Both the position numbers and the translations under genes were made by a program. Of a DNA stretch of 64,000 bases, positions 22,503-31,293 are shown piece after piece (within the stretch, counting starts at the first letter, position 1; every line of letters starts with the position of its first letter). The stretch comes from Bacterioplanoides sp. SCSIO 12839 (GTDB lineage Bacteria > Pseudomonadota > Gammaproteobacteria > Pseudomonadales > Oceanobacteraceae). Under the pieces are notes generated by a model, which ran no database searches, was not told the origin of the DNA, and saw only the letters and a list, made by a program, of their open reading frames with translations. The stretch is from positions 1,638,501 through 1,702,500 of the forward strand of contig NZ_CP073745.1 of the NCBI RefSeq assembly GCF_024397975.1, in the 5' to 3' direction.

Positions 22503-25413
22503 TATTCTGAATCACCATTGGCACGTACTGTTGCTGATTGCATTCAGCGGGTTGTTATCATCGTGTGCTGTTTTTCAGGACCCGGCTGAACAACAAACCC
22601 GTTTAGAAAATATTCCTCAGCTTAAAGTTCGTCTGATGAGTAACGAAACGCCGGAAGTGACGCATCAGGAAGTGATTGAGCGTTATCAGCAATATCTGGC
22701 GGTTGCCACTGAGCCTGAAATGCGCATCCGTGTTGCACACCGTATCGCCAGCCTTAAATTACAATCCGAAGAAGTGTCTCAGGAGCGTTTAGAGGCCGCA
22801 GAAGATGCATTGGCTGCGGCGCAGCAAACGAATGATGACATTGAGATTCGCAACCAGGCGGAAAAGCTGGCCCAGGAATTAGCGCGAGAGCAGCAAGTCT
22901 CCGGCGCTGAGCGTGGTATGGCGCTGGCATCCATCAAAGATTACGAAGCGCTGTTAGAACAATACCCGGATCGTTTGGATAACGATGCCGTGTTGTATCA
23001 ATTAGCCAAGGCGTATCACATCACTGGCCAGCCGTATCAGACCATCTCAGTCCTTGAGGAGCTGGTGCTTAAATACCCTCGCTCTGTTTATTACCTTGAG
23101 TCTGAATTTCGTCTTGGTCAATTATTATACGCCGCCGGGGATTATGAAGCAGCGGCTGAAGCCTATCAGCGCTTGATTGATCGGGGGCGGGAAGACAACA
23201 AATATTATGTCAGCGCCGGCTATCTTAAAGCTTGGTCATTGTTCAAGCTTGAGCAGAATGAAGCGTCGTTATTAGCCTTTACTCGTGTGATGGATGAGGA
23301 GTATCCGGACGTTGCCGCCTTGTCATCGGCAACTGGCAGTGAGCTGGATATGCTGAACGATATCCTGCGGATTATGGCCATTATTTTTGATTACATGGGC
23401 GACTGGCAACAAATTGCAGTTTTTTATGATCAACACGGTCAGCGTCATTACGAATACCTGATTTACGATCGACTGGCTGAACAGTATTACGATAAAAAAT
23501 ATTATAAGTCCGGGGCATCCACCTTACGTGCGTTCGTTTTGCGTTACCCGGATGATGTTCTGGCACCACAATATTACGCCCGATTAATCGAAGGGTATAA
23601 AGAAGCCCGTTATTCCACTCTGCTGCGTAAACATCAGGGTATTTATATTCAGCGCTTTGGTGTGGGCAGTGATTACTGGAATAGCCACAATGAGGCAGTG
23701 CGTGATGTGATTCGTGAGCCGTTGGCGATGTATTTATGGGATTTAGCCAGTTTTCATCATGCCTGGGGGCAATCGGCTAAAAAGCGCAGCGATAAACAGC
23801 AACGCCTTGAAATTGCATCGCGCTGGTATCAGGAATATGTCCGCAGTTTCCCGCTGGCCGATGATGTTGTTGAAGCACATTTTTTACTCGCTGAAGTATC
23901 CACCGAGTTGAAGGATTACGTCAAAGCCAAAGATCATTATGAGATTGTTGCTTATCAATATCCGGATTATGAAAAAGCACCGGAAGCGGGTTATGCAGCG
24001 ATTCTGGCCTTTAATAAACACAAACCCGTGGCGGCTGAAAAAGCCGTGTGGCGCCAGTTAACGGTTGCTAGTGCGATGCGGTTTGTGCAGGAATTTCCGC
24101 AAGATGAACGCCGCGGTACCGTGCTGGTTAACACCAGCGAAATGTTGTTAAAAGATAAATATTTTGAGCAGGCGCTGACGACTTCGCGTTTGGCATGGGA
24201 AGCGAAAGGGAATTTACCCGAGCGCTATCAGTACGGTGCGGCATTGGTGCGTGGCCATTCGGCCTTTGAACTCGAGCAATACCCGGAAGCAGAACTGGCA
24301 CTGATGCAAGCCAGCCAATATTCCAAACTGAGTCGTAAAAAACGTCGTGATTTACGTGAAAAAGTGGCGGCTTCTATTTATAAACAAGGTGAGCAGGCAA
24401 AACAAAACGCCGATTATCCCGCAGCCGTAGGCCATTGGCGTCGTCTGGCGGTCGTGATTCCTGAAAGTAATACACGTATTAATGCTGAATACGATGCGGC
24501 TACGTTGTTGATGGAAACCAAGGACTATGATCAGGCAATTGAAGTTCTGTTGAAATTCCGCAGCGATTATCCGCAACATAAGCTGACGGCGGATATTCCC
24601 AGTAAGCTGATTGTGGCTTATGAAGAAAAAGGCGACTGGCGTAAAGCAGCATTTGAATTACAAACCATCTGGAAAACCAGTAAAAAGCCAGATGAACAAC
24701 GCATTGCCTGTTTCCAGTCCGCTGAATATTTTGAGAAAGCTGACGATCAGGAAAATGCCATCGTGATGTATAAGCGTTATGCGCATTCTTACAAGCGTCC
24801 TTTTGATGCGGCGATTGAAGCACACTTTAAGCTTGATCAGATTTACGCCAGCCGCGGTGATGAAGAAAAGCGACGCTTCTGGCTCGGAAAAATTATCAGC
24901 CTGAATGAAAAAGCCAAAGACCAGCAAACCGACCGTTCTAAATACCTGGCGGCTAAAGCGGCTTATGAATTGGGTGAGTTTGAGCGTCAGGCTTTTGAAA
25001 AAGTGGCATTAACGTTGCCGCTGGATAAAAGTGTCACGCAAAAAAATCACTATATGCAACGTGCGTTAAAACGTTACACCCAGGCCGTTCAGCTTCAGGT
25101 GTTGGAATACACAACATCATCGACATACCGTATTGGTGAGCTGTACAAGCAGCTGGCGCAGGGGCTGATGAGTTCAGAACGTCCGGCGGGCATGGATGAA
25201 CTGGAACTGGAAGAGTATCAGTTCCTGCTGGAAGATCAGGCCTTTCCGTTGGAAGAGGCAGCCATTGAAATTCATCAAACCAATATTGGCCGAACCTACG
25301 ACGGGTTATACGATAATTGGGTGAAGCAGAGCTTTGGCTCGATGGCTGAACTGATGCCAGGGCAATACAACAAACAAGAGAGGGCGATTGGTTATGTTGA
25401 ACAGGTTCGCTAA
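22495..25413 (+). CDS. Large TPR lipoprotein (GltD-like role inferred)
   Basis: A 972-residue lipoprotein: lipobox LLSSC with Cys24 and Ala at +2, suggesting outer-membrane sorting. The whole length is repeated TPR units (for example AVLYQLAKAYHITGQPYQT, SEFRLGQLLYAAGDYEAAA, AYQRLIDRG), some like YfiO/BamD-type tandem repeats. It is the largest gene of the cluster. In Myxococcus gliding (Glt) and spore-coat (Nfs) machines a large TPR protein sits between the ExbB/D motor and outer-membrane barrels; this is the likely counterpart. AAGGGGG fixes the ATG at 22495. Confidence 0.75.
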   Translation: MSNILNHHWHVLLLIAFSGLLSSCAVFQDPAEQQTRLENIPQLKVRLMSNETPEVTHQEVIERYQQYLAVATEPEMRIRVAHRIASLKLQSEEVSQERLEAAEDALAAAQQTNDDIEIRNQAEKLAQELAREQQVSGAERGMALASIKDYEALLEQYPDRLDNDAVLYQLAKAYHITGQPYQTISVLEELVLKYPRSVYYLESEFRLGQLLYAAGDYEAAAEAYQRLIDRGREDNKYYVSAGYLKAWSLFKLEQNEASLLAFTRVMDEEYPDVAALSSATGSELDMLNDILRIMAIIFDYMGDWQQIAVFYDQHGQRHYEYLIYDRLAEQYYDKKYYKSGASTLRAFVLRYPDDVLAPQYYARLIEGYKEARYSTLLRKHQGIYIQRFGVGSDYWNSHNEAVRDVIREPLAMYLWDLASFHHAWGQSAKKRSDKQQRLEIASRWYQEYVRSFPLADDVVEAHFLLAEVSTELKDYVKAKDHYEIVAYQYPDYEKAPEAGYAAILAFNKHKPVAAEKAVWRQLTVASAMRFVQEFPQDERRGTVLVNTSEMLLKDKYFEQALTTSRLAWEAKGNLPERYQYGAALVRGHSAFELEQYPEAELALMQASQYSKLSRKKRRDLREKVAASIYKQGEQAKQNADYPAAVGHWRRLAVVIPESNTRINAEYDAATLLMETKDYDQAIEVLLKFRSDYPQHKLTADIPSKLIVAYEEKGDWRKAAFELQTIWKTSKKPDEQRIACFQSAEYFEKADDQENAIVMYKRYAHSYKRPFDAAIEAHFKLDQIYASRGDEEKRRFWLGKIISLNEKAKDQQTDRSKYLAAKAAYELGEFERQAFEKVALTLPLDKSVTQKNHYMQRALKRYTQAVQLQVLEYTTSSTYRIGELYKQLAQGLMSSERPAGMDELELEEYQFLLEDQAFPLEEAAIEIHQTNIGRTYDGLYDNWVKQSFGSMAELMPGQYNKQERAIGYVEQVR

Positions 25414-26101
25414 TTGTCTTTCTACAATAAGTCGTCTTGCTCAAACAACGGCTTTATTACTGGCTGCACTGATGTTGAGCGCCTGTAGTGTGTTTCAGTC
25501 AGCGCCTGAGGTTGTGGATACCGGGCCGGTTGAGCAACCTTTGCCGCCGCCATTGCTGGAGTCGTATTCGGAAGGCCTGGCCATGTTGCAACAACTGGAA
25601 GAAGTTGGCGACGAACAGGAGCGCCTGCAACAGCAGCAGAAAGTATTACAGTATTGGCAGGATCTGAGCAGCGAGTACCCGCAATATCCGGGTATCTGGA
25701 CCAATCTGGCATTAAATCAATATCAGCTGAAGTCTTATGAAGAGAGTCTGGCCAGCCTGAATAAAGCGCAGCAGATTAATGCCGAATTTTGTCCGGCCTT
25801 TAAATTAAAAGGCATGGTGCAGCGTGAATTAGGGCAATTTAATGACGCGGAGTCGAGTTATCTGGCGGCGGCAAATTGTGCGCCTCAGGATGCCAACATT
25901 CCTTACAACCTGGGTATTTTATATGACCTCTATCTGGGTGATCTGGATAAGGCATTAGTGCAGTACCAGAAAGCTCAGGCCATGCTGAGTGAACCGGATG
26001 AAACGCTGGCCGTCTGGATTCCTGACCTGCAGCGTCGTACCGGTGCAGACAAGGCTGATGAGGGCGCTGAATCCGCTGAGCCTCAGGTGGCAGGAGAATA
26101 A
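25394..26101 (+). CDS. TPR lipoprotein (GltE-like role inferred)
   Basis: A 235-residue lipoprotein with lipobox LSAC at Cys31 and three TPR units (residues about 95-200: GIWTNLALNQYQLKSYEES, FKLKGMVQRELGQFNDAES, PYNLGILYDLYLGDLDKAL). A Pro-rich linker follows the lipid anchor. It resembles PilF/GltE-type outer-membrane TPR lipoproteins. The ATG at 25394 follows AGAGAGGG; the start overlaps the previous gene by 20 bases and the stop overlaps the next ATG by one base, so the genes are translated together. Confidence 0.75.
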   Translation: MLNRFANCLSTISRLAQTTALLLAALMLSACSVFQSAPEVVDTGPVEQPLPPPLLESYSEGLAMLQQLEEVGDEQERLQQQQKVLQYWQDLSSEYPQYPGIWTNLALNQYQLKSYEESLASLNKAQQINAEFCPAFKLKGMVQRELGQFNDAESSYLAAANCAPQDANIPYNLGILYDLYLGDLDKALVQYQKAQAMLSEPDETLAVWIPDLQRRTGADKADEGAESAEPQVAGE

Positions 26102-26457
26102 TGATGTTGCGATCGGCGTTGGTGATGTTGAGTTGGGTGTTTTTGAGCTTCAGTTTGATGGCGACACTCTCTTTTGCCGCAGATGACAACGTGGTTCGTC
26201 TTCAAGGCATTTCCATTCAGGGAAAGAGTGAAGAGCCTAACGTGGTGTACATTACACCCTGGCGGCCACCACCAGGAACAGGGCGTTTATACCAACCCAT
26301 CTACAGTTATCGTGATCATTGGTTTCAACCGCTTGATCGCCAGAGCTTAGGGCGGGAGCTGCGCTATGGGGAGCGATATTTACCGAAGCAAGTGAATGTT
26401 GAACGCCTGCAACAGCTAAACGCGAACAACGAAGCGAAAGTAACGAAACAAAAGTAA
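26101..26457 (+). CDS. Small exported protein of the envelope cluster
   Basis: A 118-residue protein with a signal peptide (cut near SFA-ADD, residue 27). The mature part is short and Pro/Arg/Tyr-rich (YITPWRPPPGTGRLYQPIY, RDHWFQPLDRQSLGREL) and ends in a polar tail. No family recognised. GGAG precedes the ATG pair. It is the last gene before a 158-base gap and the ExbB-type motor genes, suggesting a periplasmic adaptor in the same machine. Confidence 0.6.
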   Translation: MMLRSALVMLSWVFLSFSLMATLSFAADDNVVRLQGISIQGKSEEPNVVYITPWRPPPGTGRLYQPIYSYRDHWFQPLDRQSLGRELRYGERYLPKQVNVERLQQLNANNEAKVTKQK

Positions 26458-26615
26458 CGAAACCCAAATAACAACGGAATAATCACAGCCCCGGATGTTT
26501 TTTCATTGGGCGTTTAATGGTTAAATCAGGGCTGCGACACTCGGCTATCCGAAATATCGTAACCAATAATTTTAATAAAGAAGAAAAGCTGGAACAAAGC
26601 TAAGGGGAAGTATCA

Positions 26616-27269
26616 ATGGAAACGGTTGTACGTTTTTTTCAGGAAGGTGGCACATTTATGTATCCGATTGCCATCATTATGGCGGTTGGTTTGGCCATTG
26701 CATTTGAGCGTTTATTCTTCTTGCTGAAAGAAAAATCCAGCAATCGTCAGGCATTTGATGACATGTTGCCAATGCTGCAGAAAAAAGATCTGCGTGCGGC
26801 GCTGAATTATGCCAATGCCTCCGACAGTAAAATTGGTAATATTTTTTCCGGTGCTATCGCCCGTATTCCAAACAGCCAGCGTCGAGAAGAAATTGAATAC
26901 GCGCTGGAAGAAGGTCTGATGGAAGCGATTCCACAACTGGAAAAGCGCACTCAATATGTTTCGACACTGGCGAACATCGCTACCTTAATGGGCCTGCTGG
27001 GTACCATTATGGGTTTGATTGCTGCGTTTACCGCGGTGGCTAACGCGGCGCCGGCGGAGAAAGCAACGTTATTATCCCAGTCTATTTCGGTGGCGATGAA
27101 CACAACGGCATTTGGGTTGATGGCCGCTATTCCTCTGTTATTACTGCACAGCTTTCTGCAAACCAAAACCAATGAGATTGTTGATAGTATTGAAATGGCC
27201 GGTGTGAAATTCCTCAATATCATCACCGAACGTAAGCCGGGTCAGAACGACAAAAATAACGCAGCCTGA
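26616..27269 (+). CDS. MotA/TolQ/ExbB family proton channel subunit (AglR-like)
   Basis: A 217-residue inner-membrane protein with TM1 at about 17-37 and the paired TM2/TM3 region LANIATLMGLLGTIMGLIAAF ... NTTAFGLMAAIPLLLLH, the ExbB/TolQ signature. It should form the ring through which protons drive an ExbD/TolR pair. AAGGGGAAG precedes the ATG. Two ExbD genes and a TonB-like protein follow without gaps, giving the ExbB-ExbD-ExbD order seen in AglR-AglQ-AglS. Confidence 0.93.
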   Translation: METVVRFFQEGGTFMYPIAIIMAVGLAIAFERLFFLLKEKSSNRQAFDDMLPMLQKKDLRAALNYANASDSKIGNIFSGAIARIPNSQRREEIEYALEEGLMEAIPQLEKRTQYVSTLANIATLMGLLGTIMGLIAAFTAVANAAPAEKATLLSQSISVAMNTTAFGLMAAIPLLLLHSFLQTKTNEIVDSIEMAGVKFLNIITERKPGQNDKNNAA

Positions 27270-27284
27270 TAGTTGAGCAGTTAC

Positions 27285-27818
27285 ATGAGACGCCATAAAA
27301 GACCACAAGAAGAGGCGGAGCTCAACGTAACATCCTTCATGAATTTGATGATCGTACTGGTACCGGTATTGTTGATGAACATGGTGTTCTCACAAGTGGC
27401 GGTGCTGGATCTCAAATTACCCAACGGAAACCAGCCTGGGCCGGTTAACGTGAATCCTGAGGATGTAACGCTTGACGTGACTATTCGGGCCGATGAGTTT
27501 GTGATTTCACGCACTTATCAGGAACAAACCGAAGCGCTGGCAACGCTGCCTAAAAAAGCTGACGAATATGACTACGAGGGGCTGTCGCGCACCTTGCAGG
27601 ACATTAAAAAGAATCCGGTTTTCAAAGATAAAAAAGACATTAATCTGTTATCTGAAGCCAATGTTGATTACCAGACCCTGGTAACGGTGATGGATACGGT
27701 GCGCCGTTATCCGGCTGTTGTTGCGGCTTCTCTGGTGGATGCGGAATTGTTTCCTGAAATTTCATTAGGGGATGCTGAAGACGCATCGGCTGCTACTGCT
27801 GCGGAGGTGACACCATGA
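27285..27818 (+). CDS. ExbD/TolR family protein with Asn at the proton site
   Basis: A 177-residue single-TM protein (TM about 17-38) with a periplasmic domain of about 130 residues. The TM reads ELNVTSFMNLMIVLVPVLL; the essential Asp of ExbD/TolR (PLxDVxLVLL) is Asn here (F-M-N-L-M). I recall an FMNLM class in other two-ExbD operons, so the change is probably inherited rather than a defect. I chose ATG 27285; a TTG at 27273 also fits. The 3' end overlaps the second ExbD gene (ATGA). Confidence 0.88.
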   Translation: MRRHKRPQEEAELNVTSFMNLMIVLVPVLLMNMVFSQVAVLDLKLPNGNQPGPVNVNPEDVTLDVTIRADEFVISRTYQEQTEALATLPKKADEYDYEGLSRTLQDIKKNPVFKDKKDINLLSEANVDYQTLVTVMDTVRRYPAVVAASLVDAELFPEISLGDAEDASAATAAEVTP

Positions 27819-28318
27819 AAATGTCCCGCCGTGCAAAACGCATGCAACGCAATCACAAGCGTAATAAAAATGGCGGCACGCTGAACCTGACCGCTCTGAT
27901 GGATATTTTTACCATTCTGGTTTTCTTCCTGATGGTGAATCAGTCAGAAGTGGATGTGCAAAATAACGACGATATTACATTGCCGGTATCGATTTCTGAA
28001 AACAAGCCGAATGAGCAGGTGACCATTATGGTCAGTCATGCCGACATTCTGGTTCAGGGTCGTGCTGTAGTATCAACGGCTGATGCAAAACTGGTAAAAG
28101 CTGAGGAGCTGCCACAACTCAAAAAAGAGCTGGAATATTTAGCGGGTCGTTTCCCGTTATCACCGGAACAACAGCAGCAGGGAAGACCCATCACCATTAT
28201 GGGTGATAAGGGGATTCCTTACGCATTGCTGAAAAAAGTGATGAACACCAGCGCCAAATCCGGTTTTAATAATATCTCTCTGGCAGTAGAGCAGAAACAA
28301 CCTGCAGGAGGCGCCTGA
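27815..28318 (+). CDS. ExbD/TolR family protein with conserved Asp
   Basis: A 167-residue protein: basic N-terminus, TM about 25-45 reading LNLTALMDIFTILVFFLMV with the proton-carrying Asp (L-M-D-I-F), then a periplasmic domain ending in TSAKSGFNNISLAVEQK. This is the active-type partner of the Asn-bearing ExbD just upstream; together with the ExbB-like protein they would form the motor. Start ATG overlaps the previous stop; the next gene begins 1 base after the stop. Confidence 0.92.
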   Translation: MKMSRRAKRMQRNHKRNKNGGTLNLTALMDIFTILVFFLMVNQSEVDVQNNDDITLPVSISENKPNEQVTIMVSHADILVQGRAVVSTADAKLVKAEELPQLKKELEYLAGRFPLSPEQQQQGRPITIMGDKGIPYALLKKVMNTSAKSGFNNISLAVEQKQPAGGA

Positions 28319-28319
28319 T

Positions 28320-29276
28320 ATGACGGTATATTATCGTGCGCCTGAGTTGCCGTGGAATGATGGCGGTCAGCAGCAGCGTTTTTTCGGGATTTTAGCCGGC
28401 CTGCTATTGTTGGTTGCCGTGGTTGGTATTGCCATTCCTATGATTGAGCTTCCCGCCAAAGACCGTAAAGAACTGGAACAGTTGCCGCCGCAGCTGGCGA
28501 AAGTCCTGGAGCGGAAGAAAAAGGAAAAACCAAAACCTAAGCCGGTACCGGTAAAGAAAAAGGAAGAAAAAAAGCCGGAGCCTAAGCCAGAACCTAAGCC
28601 TGAGCCAAAGCCGGAAGAAAAAAAGCCGAAGCCTAAGCCCAAGCCGAAGCCAAAGAAAAAGCCGAAGGTAGAAGCACCAAAAGAAAAACGTGACGCGGCA
28701 AAACAAAAGGCCCGTGACTCTGTTGGTGAAAATACTTTGGCAACGTTGAGCAATATCAGCAGTCAGGTGCCTATTGCGGCATTAAGTACGAGCAGTCGCG
28801 GGTTAAATAATGCCGGTTCTCAGGCTACCAGTGTTGGTAATATTGTTGATCGTGATGCAGCTACCCGGGGGTCGGGCGGTGTTGATGTAGCGGCCTTAAC
28901 AACGACAACGGTTGGTGAGCAACTGGGTGATCGTGAAACGACCGCTGTTGAGCTGACTGAAGAGCAGGTTGCTGAGGTTGAACAGGCGAAAACGCGGACG
29001 CCGGAAGAATTACGACTGGTGCTGGAGGCGAACAAAGTAAAATACGATCGCATCTATCAGGCTGCCTTGCGTAAGAATCCGAATCTGAAAGGCTCTGTCA
29101 CATTCCGCCTTGAGATTGAGCCGGATGGTACGGTTTCCAGTTGTAAGATCACCAAAAGTGAACTCAATGACACCAAGATCCATCGTCGTATGGAATCGGC
29201 TTGTCGTCGTATGAAATACAGTAATAAGCCGGGCATTGATCGTACCGTGGCTGAGTATCCAATTGCCTTTAACTGA
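28320..29276 (+). CDS. AgmX/PglI C-terminal domain protein (TonB-like energy transducer)
   Basis: A 318-residue protein: cytoplasmic start, TM at about 21-40 (FGILAGLLLLVAVVGIAIP), a Lys/Pro/Glu spacer (about 60-125) as in TonB/TolA, a polar middle, and a C-terminal domain (about 225-318) with GSVTFRLEIEPDGTVSSCKI, the AgmX/PglI-type TonB-C-like fold. It would span the periplasm and pass motor force to the TPR and barrel proteins, like GltG/GltJ of Myxococcus. Last gene of the cluster; a terminator follows. Confidence 0.9.
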   Translation: MTVYYRAPELPWNDGGQQQRFFGILAGLLLLVAVVGIAIPMIELPAKDRKELEQLPPQLAKVLERKKKEKPKPKPVPVKKKEEKKPEPKPEPKPEPKPEEKKPKPKPKPKPKKKPKVEAPKEKRDAAKQKARDSVGENTLATLSNISSQVPIAALSTSSRGLNNAGSQATSVGNIVDRDAATRGSGGVDVAALTTTTVGEQLGDRETTAVELTEEQVAEVEQAKTRTPEELRLVLEANKVKYDRIYQAALRKNPNLKGSVTFRLEIEPDGTVSSCKITKSELNDTKIHRRMESACRRMKYSNKPGIDRTVAEYPIAFN

Positions 29277-29303
29277 ATACGACTGACCTCTGTCGTATAA
29301 GAC

Positions 29304-29336
29304 CAAAGCCCTGCTTCGATAGAAGTGGGGCTTTTT
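29304..29336 (+). terminator. Intrinsic terminator after the envelope cluster
   Basis: AAAGCCC-TG-CTTC-GATA-GAAG-TG-GGGCTTTTT: interrupted stem with a GATA loop and a T-run, 28 bases past the AgmX/PglI-type gene. Confidence 0.82.
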
Positions 29337-29392
29337 CTTTGCTTTAATCTGCAGAACTCCTGTTTCTCACCCGTCATTGCCAAGGCCTCTGA

Positions 29393-30271
29393 ATGTTGTA
29401 TGAAATTTTTGCTGTGATGGCACCGGTTCTGGCGTGTGCTGCGATTGGCTTTTATTGGGCAAAATCCGGCTATGATTTTGATCCTGAATTTATTTCACGA
29501 TTGGTTCTGAATGTCGGTGCACCGTGTTTAATGTTATCGGTACTCAGCTCCGTTGAGGTTGATTTAGCGGCGTTTAAACGAACGGCATTCGCCTGTGTCT
29601 TGATTGCTGCCTTGATGGCGGTGTTAGGTGTCGTGATACCACGTGTGCGTGGTGATGATGTGCGCGCATTTTTGCCCTCCTTTTTGTTTCCTAATGTTGG
29701 CAATATGGGGTTGCCAGTCTGTATGTTGGCTTTTGGTGAGCAAGGTCTGGCGTTGGCACTGGTCTTTTTTATGGTGTTATCGATTGCACACTTTCCGGCA
29801 GGTATTTTATTGGCAGGAGGGCGCGATGCCGGTGGCTTTAAAGGCCTGCTAAAAATGCCGATTTTATATGCCATTGTGATTGGCGCTTGTCTGGTGATGT
29901 TTAATATCAATCTGCCGCAACCCATTAAAAACTCGGTGGAGTTAATTGGTGGTATGACGATTCCGTTAATGTTGATTACGTTGGGAGTATCCTTGCAGCG
30001 TTTACATGTTGGCCAGTGGCAACAGGCTTTGTTTTACAGTGTGATGCGAATTGGTGGCGGCTTGTTGGTTGGATTACTGGTTGTTTGGTTGCTAGGCCTG
30101 GAAGGGGTGGAGCGTGGTGTGGTCATCGTTCAGGCGGCTATGCCGGTTGCTGTATTTAACTATTTGTTTGCCGAGCGCTTTCAGCGTGAGCCCCAGGCCG
30201 TTGCGGGCATGGTAGTGATGTCGACTCTGATCTCGTTTGCTACCGTGCCGCTGATTCTGGGTTTGTTATAG
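29393..30271 (+). CDS. AEC family transporter (auxin efflux carrier type)
   Basis: A 292-residue membrane protein with about ten hydrophobic segments and the AEC family motifs LNVGAPCLMLSVLSS, FPNVGNMGLPVCMLAFG and MTIPLMLITLGVSL. These carriers move small carboxylates or similar compounds across the inner membrane; the substrate is not inferable. It runs convergent to the iron ABC operon and overlaps the end of its ATPase gene by 6 bases. Confidence 0.9.
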   Translation: MLYEIFAVMAPVLACAAIGFYWAKSGYDFDPEFISRLVLNVGAPCLMLSVLSSVEVDLAAFKRTAFACVLIAALMAVLGVVIPRVRGDDVRAFLPSFLFPNVGNMGLPVCMLAFGEQGLALALVFFMVLSIAHFPAGILLAGGRDAGGFKGLLKMPILYAIVIGACLVMFNINLPQPIKNSVELIGGMTIPLMLITLGVSLQRLHVGQWQQALFYSVMRIGGGLLVGLLVVWLLGLEGVERGVVIVQAAMPVAVFNYLFAERFQREPQAVAGMVVMSTLISFATVPLILGLL

Positions 30272-31291
30272 CGAAACCGGTTCATCTGTATAACTCAGCT
30301 TAACCCGCTCGCCCTGGCGGCAGTTGGGAGTCTGGTCTGTTTCAACCTGCCAGTTGTTGATGGCTTTGCCGGTAAAGCTGAGATCAATTAAATAACCTCG
30401 ACCATTAAATTGAATGTCAGAAACCATTGCCGGGCCGTCAGTAGAGGGTTCAATAACGAGTTGATGGCGTTTGAACAAGGCGTATTTGTCGCCTTGGTCT
30501 TGTGTTGACGGCTGGTCAAACAACCATTCGAGATCATGATGTTGGCATAGGTTGCCCGCTTCCATAAAACGTGCAACATCGCAATTGGAAGGGGTGTTAA
30601 AGACGTCGGCAGGGGTGCCATACTGCTGAATCTGACCGTTCATCATCACCGCGGTTTTATCGGCAAATACAAAGGCTTCATCCTTTGCATGGGTAACAAA
30701 AATGGCAGTAACGCCGCTGCGTTTAATTAAGTGGCGCAGTTCGCTCATCATGCGCCGTTTTACCTGGCTATCGATATTCGAAAAGGGTTCGTCCATCAAT
30801 AATAATTCAGGTTGCGGTGCCAGTGCCCGGGCTAACGCAATACGCTGTTGTTGGCCACCGGATAATTCATGCGGATAACGTTTGGCATACTCATCCAGCT
30901 CAACCAGCGATAACATATCCTGAATACGTTGTTGTTGCTCAGCCTTGCCCAGAGTTCTCAGTCCATAACCAATATTGTCGGCTACTGACAGGTGTGGAAA
31001 TAACGCATAGTCCTGAAAAATAAAACCAATGTTGCGTTGTTGTGTTGGTAAATTAAAACGACCATCGGCAACGGTTTTCCCAAGAATATCAATGCTACCG
31101 CTTTGTGTGACTTGTAATCCGGCAATGGCTTTCAGGGCCGTGGTTTTGCCGCAACCACTTGGGCCTAATAAGCAAACAATATCACCCTGATCAACCTGCA
31201 GTGAAAATTCATGCAGAACCGCGTGTTGCTGAAAAGCGACGCTGAGATGACTAACGCTGAGCGCGCAAGGTGCGTGTTGGGCAATTGACAT
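30266..31291 (-). CDS. fbpC: Ferric iron ABC transporter ATP-binding protein
   Basis: A 341-residue ATPase: Walker A GPSGCGKTTALK, signature LSGGQQQRIALARALAP, Walker B LLMDEPFSNID, switch His in FVTHAKDEA, and a C-terminal regulatory beta domain (about 240-341). It closely follows the FbpC/AfuC pattern. It is the last gene of the permease-binding-protein operon, 2 bases after the permease. Convergent overlap with the AEC gene leaves no room for a separate terminator. Confidence 0.92.
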   Translation of the reverse strand: MSIAQHAPCALSVSHLSVAFQQHAVLHEFSLQVDQGDIVCLLGPSGCGKTTALKAIAGLQVTQSGSIDILGKTVADGRFNLPTQQRNIGFIFQDYALFPHLSVADNIGYGLRTLGKAEQQQRIQDMLSLVELDEYAKRYPHELSGGQQQRIALARALAPQPELLLMDEPFSNIDSQVKRRMMSELRHLIKRSGVTAIFVTHAKDEAFVFADKTAVMMNGQIQQYGTPADVFNTPSNCDVARFMEAGNLCQHHDLEWLFDQPSTQDQGDKYALFKRHQLVIEPSTDGPAMVSDIQFNGRGYLIDLSFTGKAINNWQVETDQTPNCRQGERVKLSYTDEPVSL

Positions 31292-31293
31292 GA

